A stretch of DNA of 64,000 bases from Bradyrhizobium ottawaense (GTDB taxonomy: Bacteria; Pseudomonadota; Alphaproteobacteria; Rhizobiales; Xanthobacteraceae): the NCBI RefSeq assembly GCF_002278135.3, contig NZ_CP029425.2:6672001-6736000 (forward strand), written 5' to 3'. The notes under the pieces were generated by a model. That model saw only the letters and a program-made list of their open reading frames with translations, searched no databases and had not been told where the DNA came from. The position numbers were made by a program, and so were the translations under genes. Below are positions 46,907 to 54,799 of the stretch, one piece after another (the stretch's first letter is position 1; every line of letters begins with the position of its first letter).

Positions 46907-47152
46907 TTAGCGGGGGACGGCAACCAGCTTGCCGTCCCGCCAGACACCCTGGGCCGACTTTCCAGCAGGCAGCCTGCCTGAAAGGTTCCGAACGGCGGTC
47001 GGCCGCGAGGCAGCCTGATTGGTCTGCGCCTTTTTCGTGGGGGTCGTGATGATGCTCGAGCTCGTGGTGTTGGCCTGATCCTTGGTCCCTTGCGCAACGG
47101 CAGGCGAAACCACGAAGGTCAAAACCGTGAGGACTGCTAGAACGCCGCGCAT
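46907..47152 (-). CDS. Small secreted protein, QGTKDQ type, 81 aa
   Basis: The signal peptide MRGVLAVLTVLTFVVSPAVA is followed by QGTKDQANTTSSSIITTPTK. The mature part has no cysteine and is Ser/Thr-rich, ending GVWRDGKLVAVPR. It shares the motif AQGTKDQ at the cleavage site with the protein at 51175-51396. It lies 67 bases upstream of the previous gene in transcription direction and could share its transcript. It is probably periplasmic. Confidence 0.65.
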   Translation of the reverse strand: MRGVLAVLTVLTFVVSPAVAQGTKDQANTTSSSIITTPTKKAQTNQAASRPTAVRNLSGRLPAGKSAQGVWRDGKLVAVPR

Positions 47153-47338
47153 GGTCGAGCACCAGAAAGAGAAGAGCTTGGCGAAATGTCACAGGTTCTC
47201 GCCCAAAAGCAAGCACCTTCGAACACCGCGCGAGGCCTTTGCGGACCCGCCAATCGAAGCCAAACCGGCTCAACTCGAGACGTTTGAAGCGGAAAGACCT
47301 AGCGAAATAGCCCTATCCGGGCTACTTGATCGGCCTTG

Positions 47339-48538
47339 ATGACCGACTCCGGTGAAACTGCAGCCAACGCTCCCTCGGCGCAACAGATCAAAGCCGGGTT
47401 TATCCGTCTCCTGTCGAGCCGCATCCGCGCCGTATCCGACGATCCCCGGCAGATGCGGGAGATTGTCTATGAGCTGGCGCGCGTCAAGCTTATGGAGCAA
47501 TTTACGCATGCCGACGCGCGGGAATCGCGCGAGTTTCAGCAAGTCCTCGAACGTGCCATCAAGGAGGTCGAGCGTTCCTTCGAGCGTAGCGCCGCGTCTG
47601 AGCCGCAAAAAATTGCGGCAACCGCAGCTCCGGTTCCCCCGTCCGTCCAGACCCCCGCTCCCCCGCCTATTCCGATATCGTCACCCGTTTCCGCTTCGCC
47701 GCCTGCTGCGAAGGACGCGGAAGCCGCGCGCCGTCCCGTGGCTTCGCAGCCCAAGCGGAGCGGCGCCTTCACTTTCCTGGTTCGACTGGCCGGCATTCTC
47801 CTGCTCATGGCCGGCGCCAGCAGCGCGGTGATCTATTGGCCGCGTTTGAGGACGCAAGTGGCCGCACTGTCACAGTTGGTGCTGCCATCCGAGCGCGCGC
47901 CGGGCAGCCCCGAGCCCCGGCCGGCCCCCGTCCCGACCCCGTCGGAGAGCGCGAGTGTCGAACGATCGCCCGACAGCGCAAAGGAGCCGGCGCCACCTGC
48001 ACACCCCTCCATGCCTTTGCCGACGACCTTCGGCGTCTACGCGCTGAACGAGGGGCAACTCCAGGAACTGAAGCCGGTCCCCGGGAAGATTCCAGACCGC
48101 CGCGTTGCGATCTCGGCGGCCATCAACACGCCGAGTGCAACGACCCTGACAAGCGGAGATGTCAACTTCATCGTGTTCAGGCCGGACGGAAGCATTGAGG
48201 CAAGCGTGACCGAGGTTCGAGTCGTCGCGAAGGTGTCCCGGTCAATGGGCGTCGATGCCTCCGGCAAGGCCGCCATAGTCAGCGCGGGCGATTCCTGGGT
48301 CATTCGCAGCATGTCCTACCCCTACAAAGTGGGGCCGGTCGAGGATCAGCAGAGGATGCTGTTGCTGCAACCGGAGCAGGACGGCTTCACGCTTTCGCCG
48401 GGCCGCTACATCGTCGTCGTCAAAGGCATCGGCTACGATTTCACCGTGGCCGGGACGATCACCGATCCCAACCAATGCGTCGAACGCATCAACGCGGCGA
48501 ACGGCGCGTTCTATTCTCCCTGCCCGCCGCCGCGTTAG
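47339..48538 (+). CDS. Bitopic membrane protein of unknown function, 399 aa
   Basis: ATG 47339 is chosen over TTG 47336. The cytoplasmic part (residues 1-140) is helical (IVYELARVKLMEQFTHADAR) and then Pro-rich. One membrane segment (about 142-164: FLVRLAGILLLMAGASSAVI) leads to a Pro/Ser linker and a periplasmic domain with FGVYALNEGQLQELKPVPGK and DRRVAISAAINTP. ITDPNQCVERINAANGAFYS ends the protein. It spans the inner membrane and could link cytoplasmic and periplasmic factors. I know no named family. Confidence 0.7.
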   Translation: MTDSGETAANAPSAQQIKAGFIRLLSSRIRAVSDDPRQMREIVYELARVKLMEQFTHADARESREFQQVLERAIKEVERSFERSAASEPQKIAATAAPVPPSVQTPAPPPIPISSPVSASPPAAKDAEAARRPVASQPKRSGAFTFLVRLAGILLLMAGASSAVIYWPRLRTQVAALSQLVLPSERAPGSPEPRPAPVPTPSESASVERSPDSAKEPAPPAHPSMPLPTTFGVYALNEGQLQELKPVPGKIPDRRVAISAAINTPSATTLTSGDVNFIVFRPDGSIEASVTEVRVVAKVSRSMGVDASGKAAIVSAGDSWVIRSMSYPYKVGPVEDQQRMLLLQPEQDGFTLSPGRYIVVVKGIGYDFTVAGTITDPNQCVERINAANGAFYSPCPPPR

Positions 48539-48549
48539 ATCGACGGCCG

Positions 48550-48813
48550 CTACTTACTAGGCTTGCCGTCCTTGGCCGCCTCCGCCGGCACGTCGTCGAC
48601 CTTACCGTTGTTCGCGACGCATTTTTGGAAATATGCGCGCTGATCCTTGGCCGTTCCCTTGGCACTCCCGGCCGCCGGGTTGCCGATTTGCCTGGGCGGA
48701 AAGGCCTTGGCCACCGCCGCTTCGCATGCGCGCGCCACTTCGGCAGTGATGGCCGACGCCGTCGCCGGCGCAGCCAACGTCAACACGCATGCCAATCCAA
48801 CCAACCTTCGCAT
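48550..48813 (-). CDS. Small secreted protein, 87 aa
   Basis: From ATG 48813, MRRLVGLACVLTLAAPATAS ends in a signal peptidase site near ASA. The mature part contains ARACEAAVAKAFPPRQIGNP and QRAYFQKCVANNGKV. Two cysteines about 40 residues apart and an amphipathic helix pair give a PsiF-like layout similar to the protein at 8562. A 26-residue upstream extension lacks pattern and is left out. The function is unknown. Confidence 0.65.
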   Translation of the reverse strand: MRRLVGLACVLTLAAPATASAITAEVARACEAAVAKAFPPRQIGNPAAGSAKGTAKDQRAYFQKCVANNGKVDDVPAEAAKDGKPSK

Positions 48814-48975
48814 ATTCCTGACCGGCACCTTGCTGCTCCCTCGAAGCGTGAATGCTTGCCGGGACCATAGCAAAAAGGATCGACGCGCCAAACGGCAAAG
48901 CGGCGCCGAATTGTCACGCGGTCTGCCCTGGGCGTCTCGAAGGATGGCCGAGCGCGCGCAGCAAGAACTCCAATA

Positions 48976-49407
48976 CTAGCTGTTGAGCTGCGGCGGCTTG
49001 AAATTCGGAAAACGCGTGAGCATTGCGGTCTTGACGAACTTCAAATGAGCAATGGTGCTTGCCAGCTCCTTGAGCCGCCGCTGGCCATTGGAGATGTCCG
49101 CCGCGAAGAGATCCTGGTGATGATTGTCGAGCGCCTCCCGCTCGAGGTACTCGTCGGTGCCGTTTCCAAAGGTGACGGATGCTCGCGCCAGCGCGTCATC
49201 GACACGTCGACTAAGGCCGACCTGCTCCCTCTCCGCATCTCGTAGCGCGGTGTCGATGGCGACCATAACGGCGTCGACCCTCGCGCGGTCTGTCTCCGCA
49301 TCACGCTCGGCGGAGCGGGCTTTGAAGCCCTTGTCCTCACGGCGGGAGCCGAGGAGGTTGTGCGCGCGTGCTCTCAGGAACAGCTGAAACATGTGGGCCA
49401 TCCCCAT
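48976..49407 (-). CDS. Coiled-coil hypothetical protein, 143 aa
   Basis: The start is uncertain among ATG 49407, 49401 and 49392. The protein is nearly all helix with charged heptads (RRVDDALARASVTFGNGTDE, and later RRLKELASTIAHLKFVKTAM). No signal peptide is certain. It resembles orphan coiled-coil proteins located near motility genes, but the family is not known to me. Confidence 0.6.
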   Translation of the reverse strand: MGMAHMFQLFLRARAHNLLGSRREDKGFKARSAERDAETDRARVDAVMVAIDTALRDAEREQVGLSRRVDDALARASVTFGNGTDEYLEREALDNHHQDLFAADISNGQRRLKELASTIAHLKFVKTAMLTRFPNFKPPQLNS

Positions 49408-49434
49408 TTTCGAGATCTAAGCCGCTACCATCGG

Positions 49435-49725
49435 TCAGGCATAGTTAACAAAGCCTAAATCCTGCGTCCGCCCCGCCTGGCTTTGTGCGATCCAGGCCCG
49501 CCAGGCTCCTTCGTGCTTGGAATAGAGCTCGAGCCACCGAACGTCGTCAACCGCGGCCGCTCCCGTGCCTGCGCGGGCTTCGGCCACGATTTGCACCGTT
49601 TCCTTCGGTGCAAGATCCAGCGCCTCGAATTCCGCCGTCTCCTCCAGCGACAGGCCTATCAGAACACGATGCCCTTGCGCGTCAACAAAATATCTGCGCG
49701 GCGCGTTCTGCCGTTGATCAATCAT
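49435..49725 (-). CDS. Hypothetical protein, 96 aa
   Basis: A cytoplasmic protein with RYFVDAQGHRVLIGLSLEET, AEFEALDLAPKE and DDVRWLELYSKHEGAWRAWI. The last block is an amphipathic helix. Its start ATG 49725 overlaps the stop of the 44-residue membrane protein upstream by 8 bases, which suggests coupling. No function is known. Confidence 0.65.
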   Translation of the reverse strand: MIDQRQNAPRRYFVDAQGHRVLIGLSLEETAEFEALDLAPKETVQIVAEARAGTGAAAVDDVRWLELYSKHEGAWRAWIAQSQAGRTQDLGFVNYA

Positions 49726-49852
49726 TTGAATGACCCTCGCTCATGATCCAAGGACCTGGAAGATCTCTCAGATGCCGGCCATAGCTACAAACAAACGCAA
49801 TCAAAATAAGAGCGCAAGTCGTCGCGCCCAGCAACGCAATCAGCCACGTCAT
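49718..49852 (-). CDS. Single-pass membrane microprotein, 44 aa
   Basis: ATG 49852 begins MTWLIALLGATTCALILIAF, one clear membrane helix, followed by VCSYGRHLRDLPGPWIMSEG and a short polar tail. The stop TGA (49718-49720) lies inside the start region of the next gene, so translation is likely coupled. I call it because of the perfect overlap and the membrane helix; the family is not known to me. Confidence 0.6.
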   Translation of the reverse strand: MTWLIALLGATTCALILIAFVCSYGRHLRDLPGPWIMSEGHSND

Positions 49853-50022
49853 CTACGCCTACCCGCGCGCCCTCCGGAAATAGAGGACTCGAATTCGCAA
49901 TGAACTGATCCGTCTTAGGTTGCCTTTCCTGGGCCCTCAAGGACGGCGACAGATTAACCTAACCGCACATGGTTATTTCGACTTCGCCACGACCATGGGG
50001 CAATACGCGCGCAGTCCCGCGG

Positions 50023-50184
50023 TTACGATGGCCGCTGGGTACGACCGGCTTCCATCGAGGCGGGGGTATAGGGTGCGTAAAGACGATATCGTGCCGATCG
50101 CTTCCGCGAACGCCACGCCCGTACGCCATAGCCGCAGCCAAAGCCCGCGGCGAAAATCGAAATCAAAACCAAGGCAGCTAACAT
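50023..50184 (-). CDS. Small membrane protein, 53 aa
   Basis: From ATG 50184 the frame reads MLAALVLISIFAAGFGCGYG, then VRAWRSRKRSARYRLYAPYT. It has one hydrophobic helix with a Gly-rich end and a basic cytoplasmic tail. I recall short Bradyrhizobium proteins with this MLA...GYGVRAWRS...Y.YAPY layout. TGGGAA lies upstream. The opposite-strand and out-of-frame readings here are shadows. Confidence 0.5.
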   Translation of the reverse strand: MLAALVLISIFAAGFGCGYGVRAWRSRKRSARYRLYAPYTPASMEAGRTQRPS

Positions 50185-50685
50185 TGGAATGTTCCCACGT
50201 TTGCCGGAACGTTCCTCCCGCGCTCATTTTCATCTTTTCGTTGTGTCGACTTCAAGATCGTCACCGCTGAAACTTTTGTCAGACGAAGATGAAGTTTGTG
50301 CAACGTGATGCTTGAAGATTGGTCGGCACGCGAGGGCACAGAGCGCGGAGAAGAGGCTCAGTTCTTTTTACCAGAACTCGACAGGCCGACACCATGAACC
50401 CTCGTTCATTTGGCGCTTCAAACGTTGGACCGGCGCGGCTGAAAGCGACCGTCGGAAGGCGCGCATCGGATTCGCCAGCGAAACACCGTGGTTATACGGA
50501 GCGTCGCGCGTCGATTTCATCGCGGTAAGGTTGAGCAGTTAGCTTAATCCGCGTTGTTTGTTGCGAAGTCTCACCGATCGCATATCCATCTTCGCACCGG
50601 GCTCCCCCAAGCCCGGCCCCACCCAAGCAAAGCCGTCGAGCGAACATGGGTCGCTTGGCGGCTTTGTCGTTGTGTCGACAAGAGG
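50185..50685. other. Gap without a supported gene
   Basis: Two related palindromes (GGAACGTTCC and GGAACATTCC) lie within the first 35 bases, upstream of the 53-residue gene, and might bind a regulator. A 44-codon frame from ATG 50394 (MNPRSFGASNVGPARLKATV) is possible but unsupported. Nothing else is visible. Confidence 0.4.
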
Positions 50686-50871
50686 ATGATTTCGGTTATG
50701 GCGCGCAAGCCCTGGTCGTTCAAAGAAGACCGCCGGCTCATGGAGCTGGCCAAGTCTTCGGCTTCGCTGGAAGAGGCGGCGAAGGTTCTCGGACGCTCGC
50801 CTGATGCGATCAAGCGCATGGCATTGCGGCTTGGTCTTTCGCTGAAGCCTAAGACCGGGAAGAAGGGCTAG
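50686..50871 (+). CDS. Small SANT/HTH-like protein, 61 aa
   Basis: The sequence MISVMARKPWSFKEDRRLME, then ASLEEAAKVLGRSPDAIKRM and ALRLGLSLKPKTGKKG, has the Trp-led helix, acidic first helix and basic third helix of SANT/Myb-like or GcrA-like modules. The alternative start ATG 50698 (MARKPWSF) has AGAGG about 12 bases upstream. It is a paralogue of the protein at 7242-7454. Nucleic-acid binding is likely but not shown. Confidence 0.65.
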   Translation: MISVMARKPWSFKEDRRLMELAKSSASLEEAAKVLGRSPDAIKRMALRLGLSLKPKTGKKG

Positions 50872-51174
50872 TCTTGGAAACAGTTCGTCGAGGACCCGTC
50901 CAGCTTTTCACAATGCAGGACGGAACCAAAGCAATCACTGGGTGTTATCCAGACTTCGCAGTGAGGTCTGGCAGTGGTCCATTTTGCCATTTCCGCAATG
51001 TTGATTTGGCTGGCGATTAACATCGCTTTTGTGGTGCTTCGGCTGCGGGTCGCCAGTGATCCCGCCGCGCCCCACACCGACAGGTCAGGCAGAGCTTATC
51101 CAGAGGCCGTCTCCGCCCGCCCCCGATGAGCGCGACCAAGCGTCCTGCCTTCAGTCCGCCCGGCCTATTCAGAC
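50872..51174. other. Gap without a supported gene
   Basis: No frame with a domain, no hairpin with a T-tract and no RNA gene are visible. Confidence 0.45.
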
Positions 51175-51396
51175 CTAGTTGCGCGTCTTCTTCTGGGAAC
51201 CCATCCCGGGGCTGGTGCCGTAGTTGGGTGTCCCCGTCCCCTTGAAAGCACCACCCATGCTGTCCGAACCGGAATTCGTCGCCGTGCCGCTGCGGGTAGT
51301 GGGCTGATTGCCCGATGGCTGGTCTTTGGTTCCCTGCGCCCAAGCCACGGAGATTCCGACGACCAACGACAGGAGGAGGCTTAACGTCCTGATCAT
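51175..51396 (-). CDS. Small secreted protein, QGTKDQ type, 73 aa
   Basis: ATG 51396 starts MIRTLSLLLSLVVGISVAWA, cut before QGTKDQPSGNQPTTRSGTAT. The mature part is a disordered Gly/Ser/Thr-rich chain ending GMGSQKKTRN. The residues at and after the cleavage site match those of the protein at 46907, although the rest is different. The role is unknown, probably periplasmic. Confidence 0.65.
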   Translation of the reverse strand: MIRTLSLLLSLVVGISVAWAQGTKDQPSGNQPTTRSGTATNSGSDSMGGAFKGTGTPNYGTSPGMGSQKKTRN

Positions 51397-51572
51397 ACTG
51401 CTCAACTTTCAATGCTCGGGCCGCGCGACCATCAGTCAGGCAACCACTCGGTAGCCCTTCCGGACCGGTCCGCCCGTTAAACCCTATCTTAGCCCCCGCT
51501 GGCTAGAATCAATTCCCAAAATCAATTCCCAAGATCAGTCACGAAGCCTCTCCTGATTTCCGCCTGGACCGG

Positions 51573-53159
51573 ATGAGATTACAGCGGCCGAACCTCTCGT
51601 TTGCGGCGCTCGTTATTGCGAGCACGATGGCGTTCGGGCTGGCGGGCCATTTTGCGGCAGACGGCGTCATTCGCCACCAGCAGGCGCACCAACTGAACGA
51701 GCTGACCGAGGTCGTTCTGCGCCGCTCCGAGTTTGCGGTCGATTTCGCCGCGGCCAGCCTCGACGAACTCGCCAACCGTGATCTTGCCAGCTGCGCGCCG
51801 GCAGCGCTGCAAGCCATCCGGCTCCACGTTTACCAGCGCTCGGCGATCAAGGACGTCCGTCTCGTCAACCCGGACGGATCGGTGATCTGCTCGGCCTATT
51901 CCGAGACGCTGGAGTTCGACAAGGGATGGGCGGATCGCCGCGACATGCTGCCCTCGCACGACAAGACGCTCTCGCTGTTCCGCGTGGAGCAGTTCGGCGG
52001 CGACGCATTGGGCGTGCTCAGGGACGTCAATCGCAGCTCCGCGCTGGTCGCCATCGTCGGCATCAACGCCGGCCTGTTCGATCTCATGCCCGCCGAGCTG
52101 CGCGCACACAGCGAGGTGATCCTCGCCTTGAGCAATGGCGAGAAGCTCGGCGAATTCCGGCTCGACGCCGACAGGCCCCTGTCAGAGCCGATCAGCTTCG
52201 ACAGGCATTCCACGCGCTTCCCGCTTCACGCCACGATCCGGCTCGAGCACGCCGTGCTTTCGAGCTGGAACAGCGAGGCCTATTGGCCGGCGCTCGCGGT
52301 GGCCCTTGGGCTTGGCGCACTGTTCGGCATCCTGCTGGCACGCAGCCGCCGGATGGAAGGACCGGTCGCCGATCTCGATCGCGGCCTCGCGGCCGGCGAA
52401 TTCAAACCATACTACCAACCCATCTTCGACCTCAGGACGGGCCGGATCACGGGCTGCGAGATTCTGGCGCGCTGGGTTCGTCGGGACGGCTCGGTGGTGC
52501 CGCCGATGAACTTCATTCCGCTGGCCGAATCCAGCGGGCGCATCCAGGTGATGACCTGGCAGATCCTGAAATCGGCACTCGCCGACCTGCAGGGCGTGCT
52601 GAAGGCGGACAAGACCTTCGAGATGTCCGTGAATGTCGTGCCCAAGCACCTGCTGAGTGCCGGCTTCGTCGAGACGCTGCGTCGCACGGTCCTGGCGGCG
52701 AGAATCTCCGCACGCCAGATCGTGGTTGAAGTCACCGAACGCGACGAGCTCGACGATCTCGCGCACGCCGCGACCGTCGTGGCCGAATTGCGCGACCACG
52801 GCTTCCGCGTCGCAATCGACGACGTCGGCGTGGGTCACAGCGGTCTGTCGCGGCTGAAGGGGCTCGGCGCCAACACGATCAAGATCGACAAGTTCTTCGT
52901 CGACACCATCACCGTGGATGCATCGACCACGACGATCGTCGAGATGTTGGTCGCGCTGGCCAAGGACTTCCGCATGACGGTCGTAGCAGAAGGAATCGAG
53001 ACCGAGGAGCAGCGCCGCGCCCTGATCGCCTCCGGCGTCGAGGAAGGACAGGGCTATCTCGTCGCCGCACCGCTGCCCTATGCGAAATTCAGCGAGTTGG
53101 TCGATTCACGCCGCCACTCCGCATCCGCAGCGCCGGCCGGCGGCGTCCTGGTGGCCTGA
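51573..53159 (+). CDS. CSS-motif EAL c-di-GMP phosphodiesterase
   Basis: A 528-residue inner-membrane protein. After one membrane helix (about 9-27), the periplasmic CSS-motif domain has Cys74 (LASCAPAAL) and Cys106 (DGSVICSAY), whose disulfide is known in this family to set activity. A second helix (about 238-258) leads to the EAL domain. There CEILARW replaces the usual EAL triplet by EIL with the catalytic Glu kept, and MSVNV, VEVTER, IDDVG and VAEGIET are all intact. It should cleave c-di-GMP. Targets could include the PilZ proteins here. Confidence 0.9.
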   Translation: MRLQRPNLSFAALVIASTMAFGLAGHFAADGVIRHQQAHQLNELTEVVLRRSEFAVDFAAASLDELANRDLASCAPAALQAIRLHVYQRSAIKDVRLVNPDGSVICSAYSETLEFDKGWADRRDMLPSHDKTLSLFRVEQFGGDALGVLRDVNRSSALVAIVGINAGLFDLMPAELRAHSEVILALSNGEKLGEFRLDADRPLSEPISFDRHSTRFPLHATIRLEHAVLSSWNSEAYWPALAVALGLGALFGILLARSRRMEGPVADLDRGLAAGEFKPYYQPIFDLRTGRITGCEILARWVRRDGSVVPPMNFIPLAESSGRIQVMTWQILKSALADLQGVLKADKTFEMSVNVVPKHLLSAGFVETLRRTVLAARISARQIVVEVTERDELDDLAHAATVVAELRDHGFRVAIDDVGVGHSGLSRLKGLGANTIKIDKFFVDTITVDASTTTIVEMLVALAKDFRMTVVAEGIETEEQRRALIASGVEEGQGYLVAAPLPYAKFSELVDSRRHSASAAPAGGVLVA

Positions 53160-53297
53160 CCATCTTCGCTGCACGGCCTCCCGGCCGGCGATGGCGGCCA
53201 GGTTTTGGGCAGTCCTTGCCCCGGAAGAACGACGAGGCGCTTTAACGATATTCTCGTCTTTCGAAGCGGAATGGCCCTCGAGCCGCTATGGTGGGCC

Positions 53298-53663
53298 ATG
53301 CGTCGAAATCACCTCATCGCAGCCGCGGGAATCTGCCTTGCCCTCATCGCCTATGCCACCCTGGCAAGGCTGGCGGGGCGGCCGGCGCTGATGGGGCATC
53401 ACGAGGCCTACTGGATCGTCGTCATCGAGCGCTTCAGCGCCTATGGCCTGTTGGGCTTCCTGCTGGCCTTCCTGTTGCCCGGCCGGCTCGCTTTGGCCTG
53501 CTCGCTCGTCATCGCAGTCGCAATGGGACTGGAAGTCCTGCAAACGCTGACCCCCGATCGTGATCCGGGTTTCCTGGACGTGCTGCAGAAGGCGGCAGGA
53601 GGCACCGTCGGCGTCATCCTCGCCCAGACGATCCTGGCCTTCTTACCTCGGCCGCCAGCCTGA
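53298..53663 (+). CDS. VanZ-like membrane protein, 121 aa
   Basis: ATG 53298 begins MRRNHLIAAAGICLALIAYA. Three or four hydrophobic segments surround the VanZ-like pattern of PDRDPGFLDVLQKAAGGTVG and VILAQTILAF at the C-terminus, with conserved Asp and a Gly-x2-Gly helix. Upstream starts (53271 or TTG 53205) would add residues without pattern. Small VanZ-like proteins are of unknown function in Gram-negative bacteria. Confidence 0.7.
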   Translation: MRRNHLIAAAGICLALIAYATLARLAGRPALMGHHEAYWIVVIERFSAYGLLGFLLAFLLPGRLALACSLVIAVAMGLEVLQTLTPDRDPGFLDVLQKAAGGTVGVILAQTILAFLPRPPA

Positions 53664-53670
53664 GGCCCAC

Positions 53671-53694
53671 GGCGCTGACAAATTCGTCAGCGCC
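53671..53694 (+). terminator. Short hairpin after the VanZ-like gene
   Basis: GGCGCTGAC (53671-53679) pairs with GTCAGCGCC (53686-53694), with a 6-base loop, 8 bases after the stop. No T-tract follows, so termination would be weak or Rho-assisted. Confidence 0.5.
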
Positions 53695-53797
53695 AAAGCA
53701 TGATCCGGAAAAGTGCGCAGCGGTTTTCCGAAAGATCATGCGTAAGCAACAACCTAAAGCGTGATGACGATCCATCCTAATCGCATCGCGCTTTAGG
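53695..53797. repeat. Bradyrhizobium-type intergenic palindromic repeat
   Basis: The unit begins AAAGCATGATCCGGAAAAGT and has the mirrored part GGTTTTCCGAAAGATCATGC, so the first 45 bases fold into an imperfect hairpin. The unit continues ACAACCTAAAGCGTGATGAC and closes with CATCGCGCTTTAG, a second hairpin. I recall this as a highly repeated intergenic element in Bradyrhizobium and relatives; no other copy is visible in the window. Confidence 0.75.
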
Positions 53798-53807
53798 GCG
53801 ACATCCC

Positions 53808-54254
53808 CTACTTCATCATCTGCCCGCGCAATTCGCCGCCTGGGTTCGCGGCCGTATGAATGTTCGCGTACCATTTGCCGGCCAACAGGTCCGCCGCCTG
53901 GGCATCCGTGAGCGTGGCGCTGCCCTGGATAGGACTCTGGACCGTCTTGAAGGGCAAAGCGATGCCGGCGTTCTTGCCCGCATCACCGGGGCCATGAAAA
54001 TGGGCGCCCATCGCCGGACCAGTCAGATTGGCAAACGTAATCGTATAGGTCAGAACTTTGGTCTGGGTGTCGAACGCGGCCTCGGCCTTGCCCGAACCGG
54101 ACGAGCCGTTCGGAGGCACTTCATTGCTGCCCTTGAGGTCGGCCTGCAGCTTGACGACCTCCGCACGTGACGGCGCGGTTGTGACGATCAGCAGCCCACC
54201 GAGCATCACCGTTCCCAACAGCGTCACGCCGACCCAATACTTGGCTTTCCTCAT
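53808..54254 (-). CDS. Secreted CHRD-domain protein, 148 aa
   Basis: A signal peptide (about residues 1-31) is followed by a CHRD domain: KLQADLKGSNEVPPNGSSGS, TYTITFANLTGPAMGAHFHG and GKWYANIHTAANPGGELRGQ. The HxHGP and YxNxHT-x3-PxGExRGQ patterns define the family. The domain binds unknown ligands in exported bacterial proteins. It is one of the clearer periplasmic assignments here. The intergenic palindrome lies beyond its stop. Confidence 0.9.
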   Translation of the reverse strand: MRKAKYWVGVTLLGTVMLGGLLIVTTAPSRAEVVKLQADLKGSNEVPPNGSSGSGKAEAAFDTQTKVLTYTITFANLTGPAMGAHFHGPGDAGKNAGIALPFKTVQSPIQGSATLTDAQAADLLAGKWYANIHTAANPGGELRGQMMK

Positions 54255-54409
54255 GGCATTCTCCTACAGGCTCTACGGCCCGATGCGGTTGAAACCCCGG
54301 CCCCGGCTTGAAATTCCGGAGACGAGTCTATGCCTGATTCGCCAAAGGCTATCGGAGATACCACCGGCGTCGCTGTCGCCGCCGGTCCGAGGATATCGCG
54401 CGAAGCGGG

Positions 54410-54691
54410 CTACGCTGCCCCGCGCTCGCGGAACCCGGTCGGGGCCAGGAGTTCGGCCATCTGCCTGTGCGTGCTCTGGAGCGCGGCGATGGCGCCGTCG
54501 AGATCGAAATCCGCCTCGCGAACGGACGCGAAGAACCTGGCCGTCAGCGCGAGGTCAAGCTTGACGCGCGTTGCGCCGTCGCGGCTCTTGCGACGGTCGA
54601 GCGACAGATGGATGGCCCGCATTCTGGCTTCTGCCGGCGTACAGCCGCTGAGTGTCGCCAGTTCGTCGTATGTCATCCAGATCTGAGGCAT
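54410..54691 (-). CDS. Small HTH-like hypothetical protein, 93 aa
   Basis: ATG 54691 (MPQIWMTYDELATLSGCTPA) is chosen over 54721. The first 55 residues resemble a winged-helix or excisionase-like module: a Y-x-E-L-A-x-L-x-G-C turn, then ARMRAIHLSLDRRKSRDGAT with RVKL. The rest is a charged helix (LDLALTARFFASVREADFDL). A DNA-binding role is possible. I have seen this as a common unnamed protein in Bradyrhizobium. Confidence 0.65.
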   Translation of the reverse strand: MPQIWMTYDELATLSGCTPAEARMRAIHLSLDRRKSRDGATRVKLDLALTARFFASVREADFDLDGAIAALQSTHRQMAELLAPTGFRERGAA

Positions 54692-54799
54692 GTTCTCGTC
54701 CGTCCCTGATTGCCGCCTCATCCTAGATCTCTGCGCCTAAATGCACCGTTGCCGCGCCGCGGTCGCAGCCCGCTTCGCTGCGATAGCGTCAACGCAAGA

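Noticed and set aside
52182..52838. Minus-strand frame opposite the EAL gene
   Set aside because: It is antisense to intact EAL motifs and has no pattern of its own.
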